From NCBI RefSeq assembly GCF_002999335.1, contig NW_020312767.1:92737-156736 (forward strand): 64,000 nucleotides of DNA, in the 5' to 3' direction. This document shows positions 45,655-55,972 of the stretch, in pieces. The notes under the pieces are model-generated. The model saw nothing but the letters and a program-made list of their open reading frames with translations. It was not told the DNA's origin and did no database searches. The translations under genes were made by a program, and so were the position numbers. Source of the DNA: Cyclospora cayetanensis (Eukaryota; Apicomplexa; Conoidasida; Eucoccidiorida; Eimeriidae). Position 1 is the stretch's first letter; each line of letters begins with the position of its first letter.

Positions 45655-45790
45655 CGGGCCTAATAAGTGCGGCCCCGCGCATCCAAGCCATCCCTATCCC
45701 CTCATATCGGAACTCTGAGGCAAAAGTAGAGAGCTCTTTAAAACGACTCAGTAATTTCTACTAAGTTTGTACTTACTTGCATCCAAACGG
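45655..45790 (+). repeat. LTR-like repeat, 5' side of plus-strand element
   Basis: The words GGAACTCTGAGG, ACTCAGTAATTTCTACTAAGTTTG and the following ACTTAC resemble the left-edge copy (ACTCAATAAATTTCTATTCAGTTTG). Gag-like sequence starts about 60 bases downstream, the position expected after a 5' LTR. Confidence 0.45.
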
Positions 45791-45849
45791 GGACTTGAGA
45801 TAGACAGCTGCATTTGCTGGCACCACACACTTTGATGTAGCTGCCCTTT

Positions 45850-46836
45850 GCTCATTCATTGGCTATGTGTGTGGTAGAATATCCGGATTCCTGGGAAAAA
45901 ATATCGAGCATTGACCAAGCCATTTTTCGCTTCAGTAATTTGCTTCTCTGTTGCAAGTGTTTCAAAGAGAAACCCTCAGGCGATGGAAGCCGACGGTGGC
46001 ACACCGCCTGTTGGCGCTGCAGATGCCGGCTGATAGCATATTTGAAGCAGCAGATCCACAGCGGGTATAAAGTCATGATTCATGAGCCGAAAAGATGTTC
46101 ATGGGTGCATCAACGAGGTCATGCCAAGAAGAAAAGTATTACACCCATATGGATGGTCAACCACTGGAAGAGTTCAGCAGCCCTTCGAAGCAGCACCACG
46201 CTTCGTACCTAGCAAACGGATATAGCTGTAGGCTTCTTGCTCATCTTTTCTTAGGGAGGAGTACCTGAAGGGCCGCTCTATAATGGCCAAGGAAGTTGCC
46301 TGCGAGCAAAAGGCTTTGCAGCTCAAGCCTGTGTGCAAGCACTTACCCCCCGGCTTATGCCGGAATCGGCCAGCTTGCTTTGAGGGAACTGAGCAAAATA
46401 AAGCGGCAAGGCCATCCAAGAAAAGCTCATCAGGTAAAGAATTTGGCAGATTTGCCCCGCACAAGCTGTATTGTAGACGCACACCTGCTTGAGCAGCGGC
46501 TTATATCAAGTGTACAAACAGTGCCATGTCAGGTGGTCGGAGGAGCGCAAGACACTCAGCAATTAAAGAACTGACTACTCGCAGTTTACAATTGATGGAA
46601 TACTCGAGGTTTCAGGAGCAAATAAGCCTATTTTCTTCGTCCTTGGCTGAGAAGGATGATCCAAGTTAGAATGTAGAGCCTCTGGATGTTGAGTTAGTCA
46701 GCCAGCCCTAGCCTACAGCCTGAGGAAATCCAGAAAAGAAATCCAGAAAGACTTCGTGCCCCTCAACAGCCCAAGTCAGCCCCCTAGTGACTCGTACTTT
46801 TATTGTGGGAAATTGGGTCATGTAATGGAGAATTGC
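45850..46836 (+). pseudogene. Decayed gag with CCHC zinc-knuckle remnant
   Basis: Broken frames from 45850 to 46580 are followed at 46795-46836 by YFYCGKLGHVMENC, a retroviral-type zinc knuckle (CX2CX4HX4C) whose first Cys has become Tyr. Part of the segment (near 45975-46140) resembles 63120-63270 at the right edge: both have a GGAAGC-x-GGCGGTGGCA-like block and a later GATGAGGTCATGC/ACGAGGTCATGC block. This is the capsid/nucleocapsid region of a dead LTR element. Confidence 0.55.
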
Positions 46837-46979
46837 AAAGCACATGCAAAAACCCGAAACATTTAATACCGGGACTGAGCCTACCAAAAGCAAGCACCGT
46901 GGCGAGCAAAAAACGGTACATCAAGGAATGGTAATCCCCACATGCAGTGTGCGATGCAGCGCAGGGGCCGTATAGGATA

Positions 46980-47340
46980 GAGCCTCAGCTCAAGACTCAA
47001 TACGAGGCAATCATACACTAAACAAGGTGCACCATCATGTTCAAGAACTGTTAGCGCCATTTGATACTTGGCATGAAGTGAATTTGGTATTTAAGGAGGC
47101 GGTACAGAAGTGCACTCTGCTTGTGCGCTCTTTCGCGCAGTGCGTAAAGCTCAGGCTTGCTGGCCTGTACCATAATAAAAGGATTAGCAAAGGCTCGACA
47201 TTTTAATGTCACTTTGAATTGGAATTGTCCTTACATCATGGTCCATGACTTCTATGCTGGACTCGTGCAACGTGACGTAATCGTTGACATGCCGTAGGCA
47301 ACTTAATGGGAGGCCCCCATGTGATCACAGCTGCGCGAAG
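46980..47340 (+). pseudogene. Possible protease-end / RT-start remnant
   Basis: A stretch around 47200-47300 reads HFNVTLNWNCPYIMVHDFYA and onward to VIVDMP, resembling the hydrophobic end of a gypsy aspartic protease before RT. No DTGA catalytic box was found. It is supported mainly by its position between the zinc knuckle and RT. Confidence 0.25.
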
Positions 47341-47899
47341 GAGAGGTTAGTGTTGCAGACAGCGCTAGGAAACAGCAACACATGGCTTCTTCAGCAAGGC
47401 TCATCTCATCTCTGGTCACAAAGTCACGTGGGTGTCCCAAGAATGTAAAGCAAAGTGTTCATGCCGGCGGCTAACAAGCAATAAGAGAATATGGCCCACA
47501 TCACGTCATAGTTGCTATACTCGTTCTTGAGTAGAAAATGCCGTTGAAATTTAAGTCGGAAAACAGAGAGAATAAGAAAATTCAGGGGAGAATTCGTGGA
47601 TATGCTGAATGAGAACGAGCTGCCTGCAGGCCAGCCACATGCTGGCCGTCCAGCGCATCGTATTGCATTAGCCTTTTGATTGACTCCACACTACTTGCCA
47701 CAGTACCGGAAAGCAACACAGCATTAAAAGGAGACTAAACAGCAGGCGTCAATATACCTTTTTTGCCGGGAACGACCAGCACCTTTGGGCATAACTAGGT
47801 GCCGGTGCCGAAAAAGAAGGGAGATGGCGCATGTGCGTCAGCATTTAGCTCCTGAGCAAGATCACTTTGACGAAGAAGTTTTCGATGAGGTATTTAAAA

Positions 47900-48240
47900 G
47901 CAGTACTTGATAAACGATGATAAATAGTCGGACATACATTCGACTTCACAGGTGCCATCTTTCAGGCACCGATACACCCCTAAGGACAGCGCTTAATAGA
48001 CATTCCACAAGGACTCGTAAACACGAGAGCAACGGTCTGCCGCCTAGACACATTAATGCCCCAGCTTAACTGCAACGTAAGTTAATCAGAATCTTGATGA
48101 TCCTATTAAGGAGGTCGGATGTCTGGTCTACGTGGACGATGTCTTGGCATGGAGCCAATACGTTCAACAGCGCCTACACCCTCTCTTACGTGCGCTTCAG
48201 CTGTTGCGGGGAAAGCAATGTCTGTTACGGCACGCAACGC
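47900..48240 (+). pseudogene. Reverse-transcriptase remnant with YVDD box
   Basis: IPQGLVNTRATVCRLDTLM (from 48002) matches MPFGLxNAPATFxRLMDxxL. About 35 codons on, CLVYVDDVLAWSQ (Asp pair at 48135-48140) is the RT catalytic box, followed by HPLLRALQLLRGKQ (family HLxHLRxVLxxLRxxxL). Stops and frameshifts lie between the blocks. This is the best-preserved RT core in the window. Confidence 0.75.
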
Positions 48241-49093
48241 GCTCGTATTTTAAAACAATAGCGCTTGTTTAAAGGTTCGACGGATGGGTGCAGGATTTAG
48301 GTTAGATCTGGAAAAAATGGGGAGCAGGGCCTCACCTTTTCACAAGTTGCAAACTTCGGTGGACTTGCATCGTGCCACTAAAATTTATGCCTGGATTTAC
48401 TCAGATCGCTGTTATTGAACTGAGTTCCTTAAAGAAAAGCAACCTTTGCCCTGGACAGAGTAGCCGAAGCCTTAGCAAGAACACCACTCAGCCGCCTGAC
48501 AACCCGAGAGCTTGCACTGGCCCATTTTCGAGCGTCATTCCCTCGAAACATCCAATGCGAATGGCGGAACGGCCGTTGCTGTTGATTCCCTGCAAAATAA
48601 TGGCTCTCCGAAACACCAAATTATGCCTAATGCTTCCATCGTGTCTTTCAAAACTCATAAGTGTTTCTAGTGCGAGGAAGAAACTGAATAAGATGCACTG
48701 GGGAATCGAAATTGCCAACATGATTTGTATAAGCATAGTGCGACTGCACAAACCATAAGCAGCTTTAGTACACCATACAAGGCGTTTTAGACCTGTCGAA
48801 CTTATTTCAGCTGTTTTCTAGCTTGGGCGCCGCCTGCCTCATGTCCTTGCAAAAAAGGATATGGTGACATCGAGAACGAGGTGTCGATGCGCTCTCGCGA
48901 GGCATCAGCATTTTCCTACGGTGCAGCGAAACCGTTATTCTTTGTGCTAATTCATTGATCCTCTTGGCATTGGACGAACCTTCTCCTTTTGACACCCATG
49001 CATGCGCCACTATAGTAGAAATCCATAATGCCAAGTGGGTGGAGCCCTATCATGTTGAGGATGACTTGCTAAATTTTAAACAAAGCGAGGACC

Positions 49094-49700
49094 TTGTCAC
49101 TTCTACATTCCCACTCCACTCCGCAGTGCCTTTTATCCACAGCACATTATCCTGTTCTTCCGCGGCATGGAAGGTTCCACACTACAATGTATGCTCTCTT
49201 ACGGTTTTTTGGCCGGCCTGGGATGCGCCCCGCGGCAGAAGAGTGTTGCGCACTGTTATATCCCGTGCTTCAGCAGCTGAAGTCGCACAATGCGCCGGAG
49301 TCCAGTCTTTTGCAAAGCTTTCCGGGTCTTGAAAGTGCTGGGACTGATCTGACTGTGGAATCTATGTTGGTGGAGGTCAAGAGTCACGAGCCTCTACGTG
49401 ATCATCGACTGACTCAGCAAATGTTCCCATATCATCCCTAGGTGCAGCACCGTCACGGCCCAGGAACTCGCTCAAATTTTCATCACTCATGTCTCAAAGA
49501 TTCACGGATCCTACAGGAGTATCTTTGCGAGTATATATTTGAGGTTTTTTAGTGCGTTTTGGCGTGCCTTCATGACCCAGCTACGCTCTGGCAATAATGT
49601 GATCAGCGCGAACCACCCAGGGGCAGATGGCCAGAGAGCGTGTCTCAACCACTCTCTTCTGCAGCGACTCTTTGCTCACAAAATTAATTTCTCTGTGTTC
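49094..49700 (+). pseudogene. Integrase remnant (zinc-binding region and core end)
   Basis: GRFHTTMYALLRFFGRPGMR, then AAEECCALLYPVLQQLKSHN, follows the gypsy integrase N-domain pattern H-x-G-x-x-K-T-x-x-L-x-x-x-F-x-W-P-G-M-x-x-x-V-x-x-x-x-x-x-C-x-x-C-Q-x-x-K. At 49539-49700, FWRAFMTQL, ANHPGADGQRACLNHSLLQR matches FWxxLxxxLG ... AYHPQTDGQTERxNQxLxxxL at the end of the DDE core. Zinc ligands and catalytic residues are partly lost and the two blocks are in different frames. Confidence 0.7.
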
Positions 49701-50139
49701 ATTTTCCGTTCTGATTCCGTTCGTAGTACAGAGTATACTCACGTTCCTGGTGCTGTTCCGCATTCCTTTTCTACGTTGAGAAGCACCTCTATGATCCGGA
49801 CTTGGGCATCGGTCAGGGTTCAGCAGCCATCCTTTTCAGCTAAGTGATTCAGAGAACCGCCAACTAGTGTACGCGAATGCATGCAACAACCTTAACACAG
49901 AGGAGCATGGAACTATCTTCGTTCTGGTGGACCGGTAGGTTTTAAGATATGCCAAAAAAGTTGACCGGACGCAGACGCTTGCGGTTAGTATCCCCACTCT
50001 TCACTCCTCAATGCTCTTCCTCCGTCTTTCAATTTTCCTCAAAGTTAGAGTTACCGCACAAGTCTGAGTACCTGCTTCTTAGGAAGATATTTAAGCTCCC
50101 CATCTTATTCGCGGATTTCGCCGGGCGTGCAAATGACCT

Positions 50140-50700
50140 GTGTGGAGGCAGATGATCCACAGAAAGGTGTAAAGGAGATAAATTGCAGGAGTATGGAGCA
50201 TTGAGAACACAGAGGATGCCAGTTTTCAGTCAAATAGGTTGGCCATAGCCAGCTTTACGCTTGACGGACAAGCAGTTGCGGGGTATGTTGCCTGCGGCCC
50301 ACTTTGTGGCACTGTTCGAGTAACGAAACAGTAAATGCCATAAAATGTATTCCCGGCTGCCCTTGGTAATAGTCCTTTCTCAGCGAGCACTCTGCCTGAA
50401 ACAATTATATTCATCACTGAAAATATCCTGGAAGATTGCTAGTTGGTATTGATTAGGGGTTTTCTCCAATAAGAAGTATGCGCAGGCACTCAGAGGTATG
50501 CCCGCCCAGCCTTCATCCTTAAGCCTCTTCTCAGGCTTTTAGGGCGCCTACACTACATGCGCTTGCTGTATTTGCAAGCAGCTGATGCTTTATAAGGGGC
50601 GGAAGCACTGCTGAGCCAGTGTGCATTGAGCCCCTTTACACATGTTGCTTCTTTCTTGTTTTCTTATAGCAGGAAGCTCACACGTTTCGGTGCTGTGATG
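50140..50700 (+). repeat. Dispersed repeat, copy B (partner at 7975-8520)
   Basis: It shares GTGGAGGCAGA-GAT-CACAG and TATGCGCAGGCACTC..AGGTATG blocks in the same order as copy A. Here it lies between the integrase remnant and the 3' LTR-like copy, which suggests the repeat may belong to the element's 3' end. Confidence 0.45.
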
Positions 50701-51109
50701 ACAGCAAGCTATTGTGTCGCCGAGGTCGTGGTGGTCTGTTCACTGGTTCGGTTTTGGCTAGCGTGGGTGTCTCGCTTCCCTTCAATATCGCTTGATTGGT
50801 TGTTGTACACATTTGCTTTCTCATTTGCACCGTTTCTGCGTGCCTGGGAAGTGGCGATAATGACGGGAACTCTTTCGCTGTCCTGAGTGCAGTTGGGCTC
50901 GACATCCATCTACGGACTGCCAGTGTGTGTATGGAATGGGAGACAGGGAGGAAGCGGGGGTATAAGCCACGTCTAAACACTGCTTAGTACACTAGTAATA
51001 TTTAACTAAGAAGCAGTCAAGAATCTGCAATTTATTTCGGCTGTTCATAGATCGTAGATTTGCAAAGTACTGTCAATGTGCTGCAGCAAGACTGTAGTAT
51101 GGGTGTTGC

Positions 51110-51330
51110 TAGATGCCATGTGCGTCCAGCTGTGAATGCTCGAAGTGCTTTGAGGGTACAGCTTCGCACAACTTTGATGCGCTCTCGTTGGGAACTCTGA
51201 GGGCTTTTGGCAGGAGAACTAGAGGGCTCTGTTGGAAACAGCCAATTACCCTTTCCGAAGTTCGTATTGAGTCTGGAGTGAAGAGTCTACCGACGAATAC
51301 ACAGGGTTGAGCATTACAAAATCCTCTGAT
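51110..51330 (+). repeat. LTR-like repeat, 3' side of plus-strand element
   Basis: The copy runs GTGAATGCTCGAAGTGCT, GGTACAGCTTCGCAC, GGAACTCTGAGGGCTTTTGG and GAGTCTGGAGTGAAGAGTCT. It closely parallels 62760-62950 (GCGAATGCTCGGAGTGCT, GGTGCAGCTCCGCAC) and the left-edge copy (GAGTCTGGAGTTAAGAGTCT). It closes the element begun near 45.66 kb, giving about 5.7 kb, a normal size for this class. Confidence 0.55.
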
Positions 51331-52519
51331 GTTTACCAGGTAGAATAGCCTTCCACCCTTGAAACTGCAACTGTACGAATTAACAAGCAAAAAGCCTTTT
51401 TCTCAAGGATCCGATTTAGTCTTTACTGCCGGGGCCACACGAACGCATGGTAAGGTAATAGCTTGCATCTTGTTGCGCATTGTTCTCATTTTACGACAAG
51501 TTCTGTAGCTCTTGCTGGGTGACTTGCTTCATTACCCACTAACTACCTCCCCCCCCCGAATAGAGCAGCGCTAGAGTCATCTACGTTAAAAGGTGGAGGG
51601 CTTGTACTATCTTCTAAGGAAACGGGTGAAATGCTCATCCCCTGGGAAGCTCTTCTAGAGTGTGAAGTAGCTTGCTGTCCTTTCAAGGTGTGAATGACCT
51701 GTTTTTGGTTTGTTGCATCGTTTCTACAAGAATGCATGCCCATGTCACGATAGTCTGGACAGGAAGATGGGGGTCATTATGGGCACTGCATTCATGCATT
51801 ATGTTCATCAACAAGTAACTTCGGAAAGTATGGACTGTCTACCGCATTGAGATGCAAAAAGCACTGGACTGTTCAGCTGTGGGCAGCTGTTGCTAGCTAC
51901 AAGGTGCCAAATTCTGAAAAACAAATCCCAGGTCTTCCGCGATTGTAAGTGGTAGAAGCGACGCCACCAGGAAAAAGCCTGAGGGTCGACGCCAATATAT
52001 GAGCTCTAGAGCACGAAGGTATACGGGCCGTAATGTTTAGCCTGGAACTTTATTTGTGCAGTAGATTAAACACAAACGAACGACAAATGCAAGCACTGAA
52101 GGCCTCTAGCATCGCGTGGGGCTAGGATGGCGATACACGCCGAATTTTGTGGGGCCCAGGAGATATTGAGGCGAACGGAGGTGCCAACCAACTGCATGTA
52201 GGTCTACATATAGTCAAATATGCGTAAGTAAGTGAAACGACAGGCAAACATTTTACTGGAGGCGTGTTTGGCCCCCAAAACATCTGCGCCACTACCTGCA
52301 GCTGCAGTAGCAGTACATGCAGCAAGTGGAGCCTAATCTTTCAGTGCTGTCCTTCTCATCATTCTACAATTTACTGCAGCGTCTTTTCCCTCTGTTCCAG
52401 AATTTGTGCCGCCGAGACAGACGTCCTTTACCGGCGGCGGCTGCGGTAGCAGCAGCTGCTGCAACAGCAGTGGCAACTGCGGAAGTTGCTGCAGATGAGA
52501 GTGAAGAACTTTTGGGGCG
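51331..52519. other. Spacer upstream of SRP14
   Basis: No gene is recognised. Triplet-rich sequence reappears at 52300-52500 (a frame with Ala-rich AVAAAAATAVATAEVAADE overlaps the SRP14 start in another phase) and is probably 5' UTR. Confidence 0.35.
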
Positions 52520-53508
52520 ATGGGGCTACATGGAGAGACTGAATTTCTAGAGGCGCTCCGGCGCCTCTATGAGGAAAGCAAATGCAGCAACACCGGATCT
52601 GTCTGGCTCACCTTCAAACGAAGTACCCCAACACTGCTCCGTAACCTTAGGCTGAATGCACGTAGAACTGTCTGTAGTCTGCTGATCATTGTCTTCTTAA
52701 CTGGGCCTTATTACATGCGTCGTAGGCATCCTCATGCTGTGCACTTCCGAAACTGTGGCAGACCTGAGGCTCGAGGTGTGACAGTGTATGTAGCTCCCCG
52801 TCTCCAGTTTGCCTAGCGAGTGTGAGAAAATGTTCCAGTGGTATATACTTGTCTTCTGGATTCAGAGACTGTTTTAAGTAATCTCACAATACGATGCCTG
52901 CACCCTTGCATACTTCGCAGCCTTTCCCGAGGTTGGCGGTTCTAGAGGGGTCAAGAGACGCCGAAAGCTGCAAGGCTGTGAGGAGCAACCTACGGCAACG
53001 CCTGTCTGCCTCATAAGAGCAACAGATGGCAAGAAGAGGATATCCATTCAGGTGCATTTAACGTAACTCCTTACCCCTTACCCACCCTCAGCTGCAACAT
53101 GCTCCTCCCGAGCGTTTTACCCACCACTGAATCAGAGATCTGAATGCTCTTGTTGCTTTAGAAGGCATTATGGCATCTCATTTTTGAAGTTCTAAATGTC
53201 TGCATTTGAGTGCAGATGTTTTGTAGTCTGAGGTGTATGCACAGGTTGACGGGGAGCGTGCTGCAGCCTTCAGCCATCAGCTTTTAGGTCTAGTACGGCT
53301 CCACGCTGATCAGGCAGGCTCACCTTTACCTGGGGCCAAGAAACTGAAGAAGCCGGTACAGGATCGGCAGCAAAAGCAGGAGCAAGGGTTGGAAGAAAAA
53401 CGGCAACAGAGGCAAGAACAAAAACAGCAGCAGGAGAAACAGGGCGGTGAGCAGCACCAAAGCAAGAAGGGCAAACAATACAGCAGTTCGTTTAAGCGCG
53501 AGGTCTAA
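52520..53508 (+). CDS. SRP14: Signal recognition particle 14 kDa subunit (SRP14)
   Basis: Three exons join in phase: 52520-52622 (donor CGAA|GTACCC), 52921-53051 (acceptor CTTCGCAG, donor CAG|GTGCAT) and 53245-53508 (acceptor GCACAG), about 165 aa. FLEALRRLYEESK..TGSVWLTFKR matches the SRP14 first helix and strand (FLxELTRLFQKCRTSGSVYITLKK). CLIRATDGKKRISIQ matches CLLRATDGKKKIST, the family's most conserved stretch. VDGERAAAFSHQLLGLVRLH aligns without gaps to the last helix. A Lys/Gln/Glu-rich tail replaces the Ala-rich human tail. With SRP9 this subunit forms the Alu domain of the cytosolic signal recognition particle, which delays elongation until the ribosome reaches the ER. Confidence 0.88.
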
Positions 53509-55928
53509 GGACACTGACCAGCAGCATGCAGCTGGTTGTGCGGCGACAGCTGGTGGGGGTGGTTTGCAGTGGCTGGCCTTCACAGAACTCATCAGCAACA
53601 ACAGCGATAGTATGACTTCTTTTCTCTGTACATTATTATATGAAATTGTTGTTTCCTGGTTTGTGTCGGGCCCCTACCCGCTTGGTGAGCCGCAGTCTCA
53701 CCATCTGGCTCCCCTTTCCTTCTCAGAGGGTTTGGCAGGTATGCTGCTTTCTGAAGTAGTAGTTTTGCTTGAATTCTTGCATTTTCGCTGCCTCGGTGTT
53801 GGAGGTGCGCTCAAGTTCCTGGAATTTGATCATTCAAGCCTAGACAGGCGGATGCGTGTGTACACATCCTTAGACGTCTAAGCTGCCTGTTTACATATAC
53901 ATATCTAGCAATAGAACTGCACAAATAAGTATTTGCCTTCCTGGTTATGCTTTATTGCTAGAACGGTGCGTGCAGGCGCGCACGGCCCTGTTTATGTGTT
54001 TTTACGATTTTATAATACAATATTGCGTAGTCACACTAGGTGTTTTTTGATTCTGCATGTAGATGATTTAGAGATTTGCAGGCTGCCGTGACCCAGAGAG
54101 CCAGGGAGATGAGGGGCTTGGAAGGTAGCACAGAGGGAACAGGCGTTCTAGAACAAAGACGGTTAGGCTTTGTGGGGGCTAGACGCAAGGGCTTAGGGAG
54201 AGGACAAGAGGTCGTTGAGACGTGCAAGGAGAACGAAAACGAATATATACAGCCCCTAATGACTCGACGGTTATCGAAAGGGAAATTAGAAATGAGAGCT
54301 TGGATGCAAACAGAAAAACCAACAAGTCAGTTCCATTTAGCATCCTCAATATATGTGATGTAGTAGAAAGTGTTCAAGTGTAGCTTAGCCCACTACGGCG
54401 AGGTGAATGAGCCTAGAGGCAACTGTATAGACCTACGCAAGTGAATAGGATGCAAGAATAATGAGTGCGCATGAAAGCACGAACAGAGAGGTGAAGAGAA
54501 AATCATGTATACAAATGGAAAGAGATATTAGGACTGGATGTAAGGCCGACTACGCAAGGGCTTGGAGTAGAGTTGTGAGGAGTGTAAGCCTAGAGACATA
54601 CACAGCTAGCGGACTGTGACTAAGGGCTTCGTGTAGCATTGTCTCGACATTTGTATGGAGTGCATAGGGTTCAAGTGCATAGGGTTACGGATGTGACTCT
54701 AAACGACGAGCCTTAGATCATCTGTGAGCTCGCAGTATGTGCATACACCCTACTGCGAAGAAAGAGGACAGCTTTGAATAAAAATAAATCATAATGTAAC
54801 ACCAAGGATTAGAAAGTTCGTGCGTGCGGGTCAGCATGCTTCCCCTGGGGGCCCTAATTTCACGGGCCCAAGGCAACCCCAGCCACATTGCCCTTACCGC
54901 TGACAATGGCAGGAATGCTTTTGTAGCAGCATACTTTGCTAGTGAACTTCGTGAAGCTAATATTTCATGCAACTTTAGCCAAGCAAAACAATCCTGAGTC
55001 CCTGCTGAGAAAGCCCCAGGAATCCAGACATCACAAACTGACATATGGTGCTGATGCCTTCCTTAATGCCGCAATAATCTATTTACTGACGCTGCTGCTG
55101 CTCTTTTTCATCTATTCTCGACTCTACAGCATCTGTGCATGCTCTCAGCTGCTACAACAGCAGCTGTACCAGCAGCAGCTGCCTGCCCGCCTGTTCTGAC
55201 AAGCAGCATACCAACTGTCGGTCCACAGGAGCAGCGGCAGAAGCAGCAGAAAATGGATATAAAGCTAGCACGCGGGGAGGAGCGGAATGCAGCTATTGCT
55301 GTGCTGCAGGAAGCGGCAGCCACTACAATAACCGGGAGGGCACCTGAGCGCGTCAACAAACAGTACAGCGACTACTCGTACGTATCACTTTTTCACTCGC
55401 GTAACGGCAGTAGCGACAGAGATGCTCTGAAGAGTTTTATTGGCACCGACGCTGGCGGTAGTACTGAGGGGAGATATGCAGCTGGACCCTGCTTGCAGCA
55501 GGCAGTGACAGAGCAACCACGATAACGCCTGCAGCGGCATCACCACTGACCGCCGTAGCAAGAACCTCAAAAGATCTATTAGCAGCAGCTTACGAAGCAG
55601 CTTTAGCACTATGAGCAGGCAAATACCCAACTATAGTAACAGGAGCCAATGCGCGAAGCAGCTGCACGCTAGGCAGGACATGTCGTGGTGGTAGCAACAA
55701 AGTATTGGACATGTCTGTCCCTCTGTATCCATGTCGTTAATGTTGGGTGTACGAGCGATAGAGGGCAAGCGTTGAAGAGTCTGTGTCCACTCTTCTCAAG
55801 TTTGCCTTACAAGGCGTCTCCATGGCCTTTTACTGCACTGAGTGTGTGTGTGTGTGCCTCTCCCGCTTTCAATGTGCCGCTGTCAACTTGCATCTGCCAA
55901 TATCAATGCGTAGAGTTTCACTGCTTCA
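53509..55928. other. Spacer between SRP14 and the deubiquitinase gene
   Basis: It contains a short TG dinucleotide run near 55845-55857, telomere-like words near 54640-54690, and CAG-rich open frames at 55139-55525. The missing 5' exon or exons of the deubiquitinase probably lie here, but I could not identify the expected KDEC-type start of the domain. Confidence 0.35.
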
Positions 55929-55972
55929 ATGAATATCTTGAATTGCTTGCTTGCTCGTGTGCCTGCCCGTAG

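Noticed and set aside
53447..53881. 144-codon plus-strand frame after SRP14
   Set aside because: It overlaps the SRP14 C-terminal exon in another phase. No domain, and no splice evidence.
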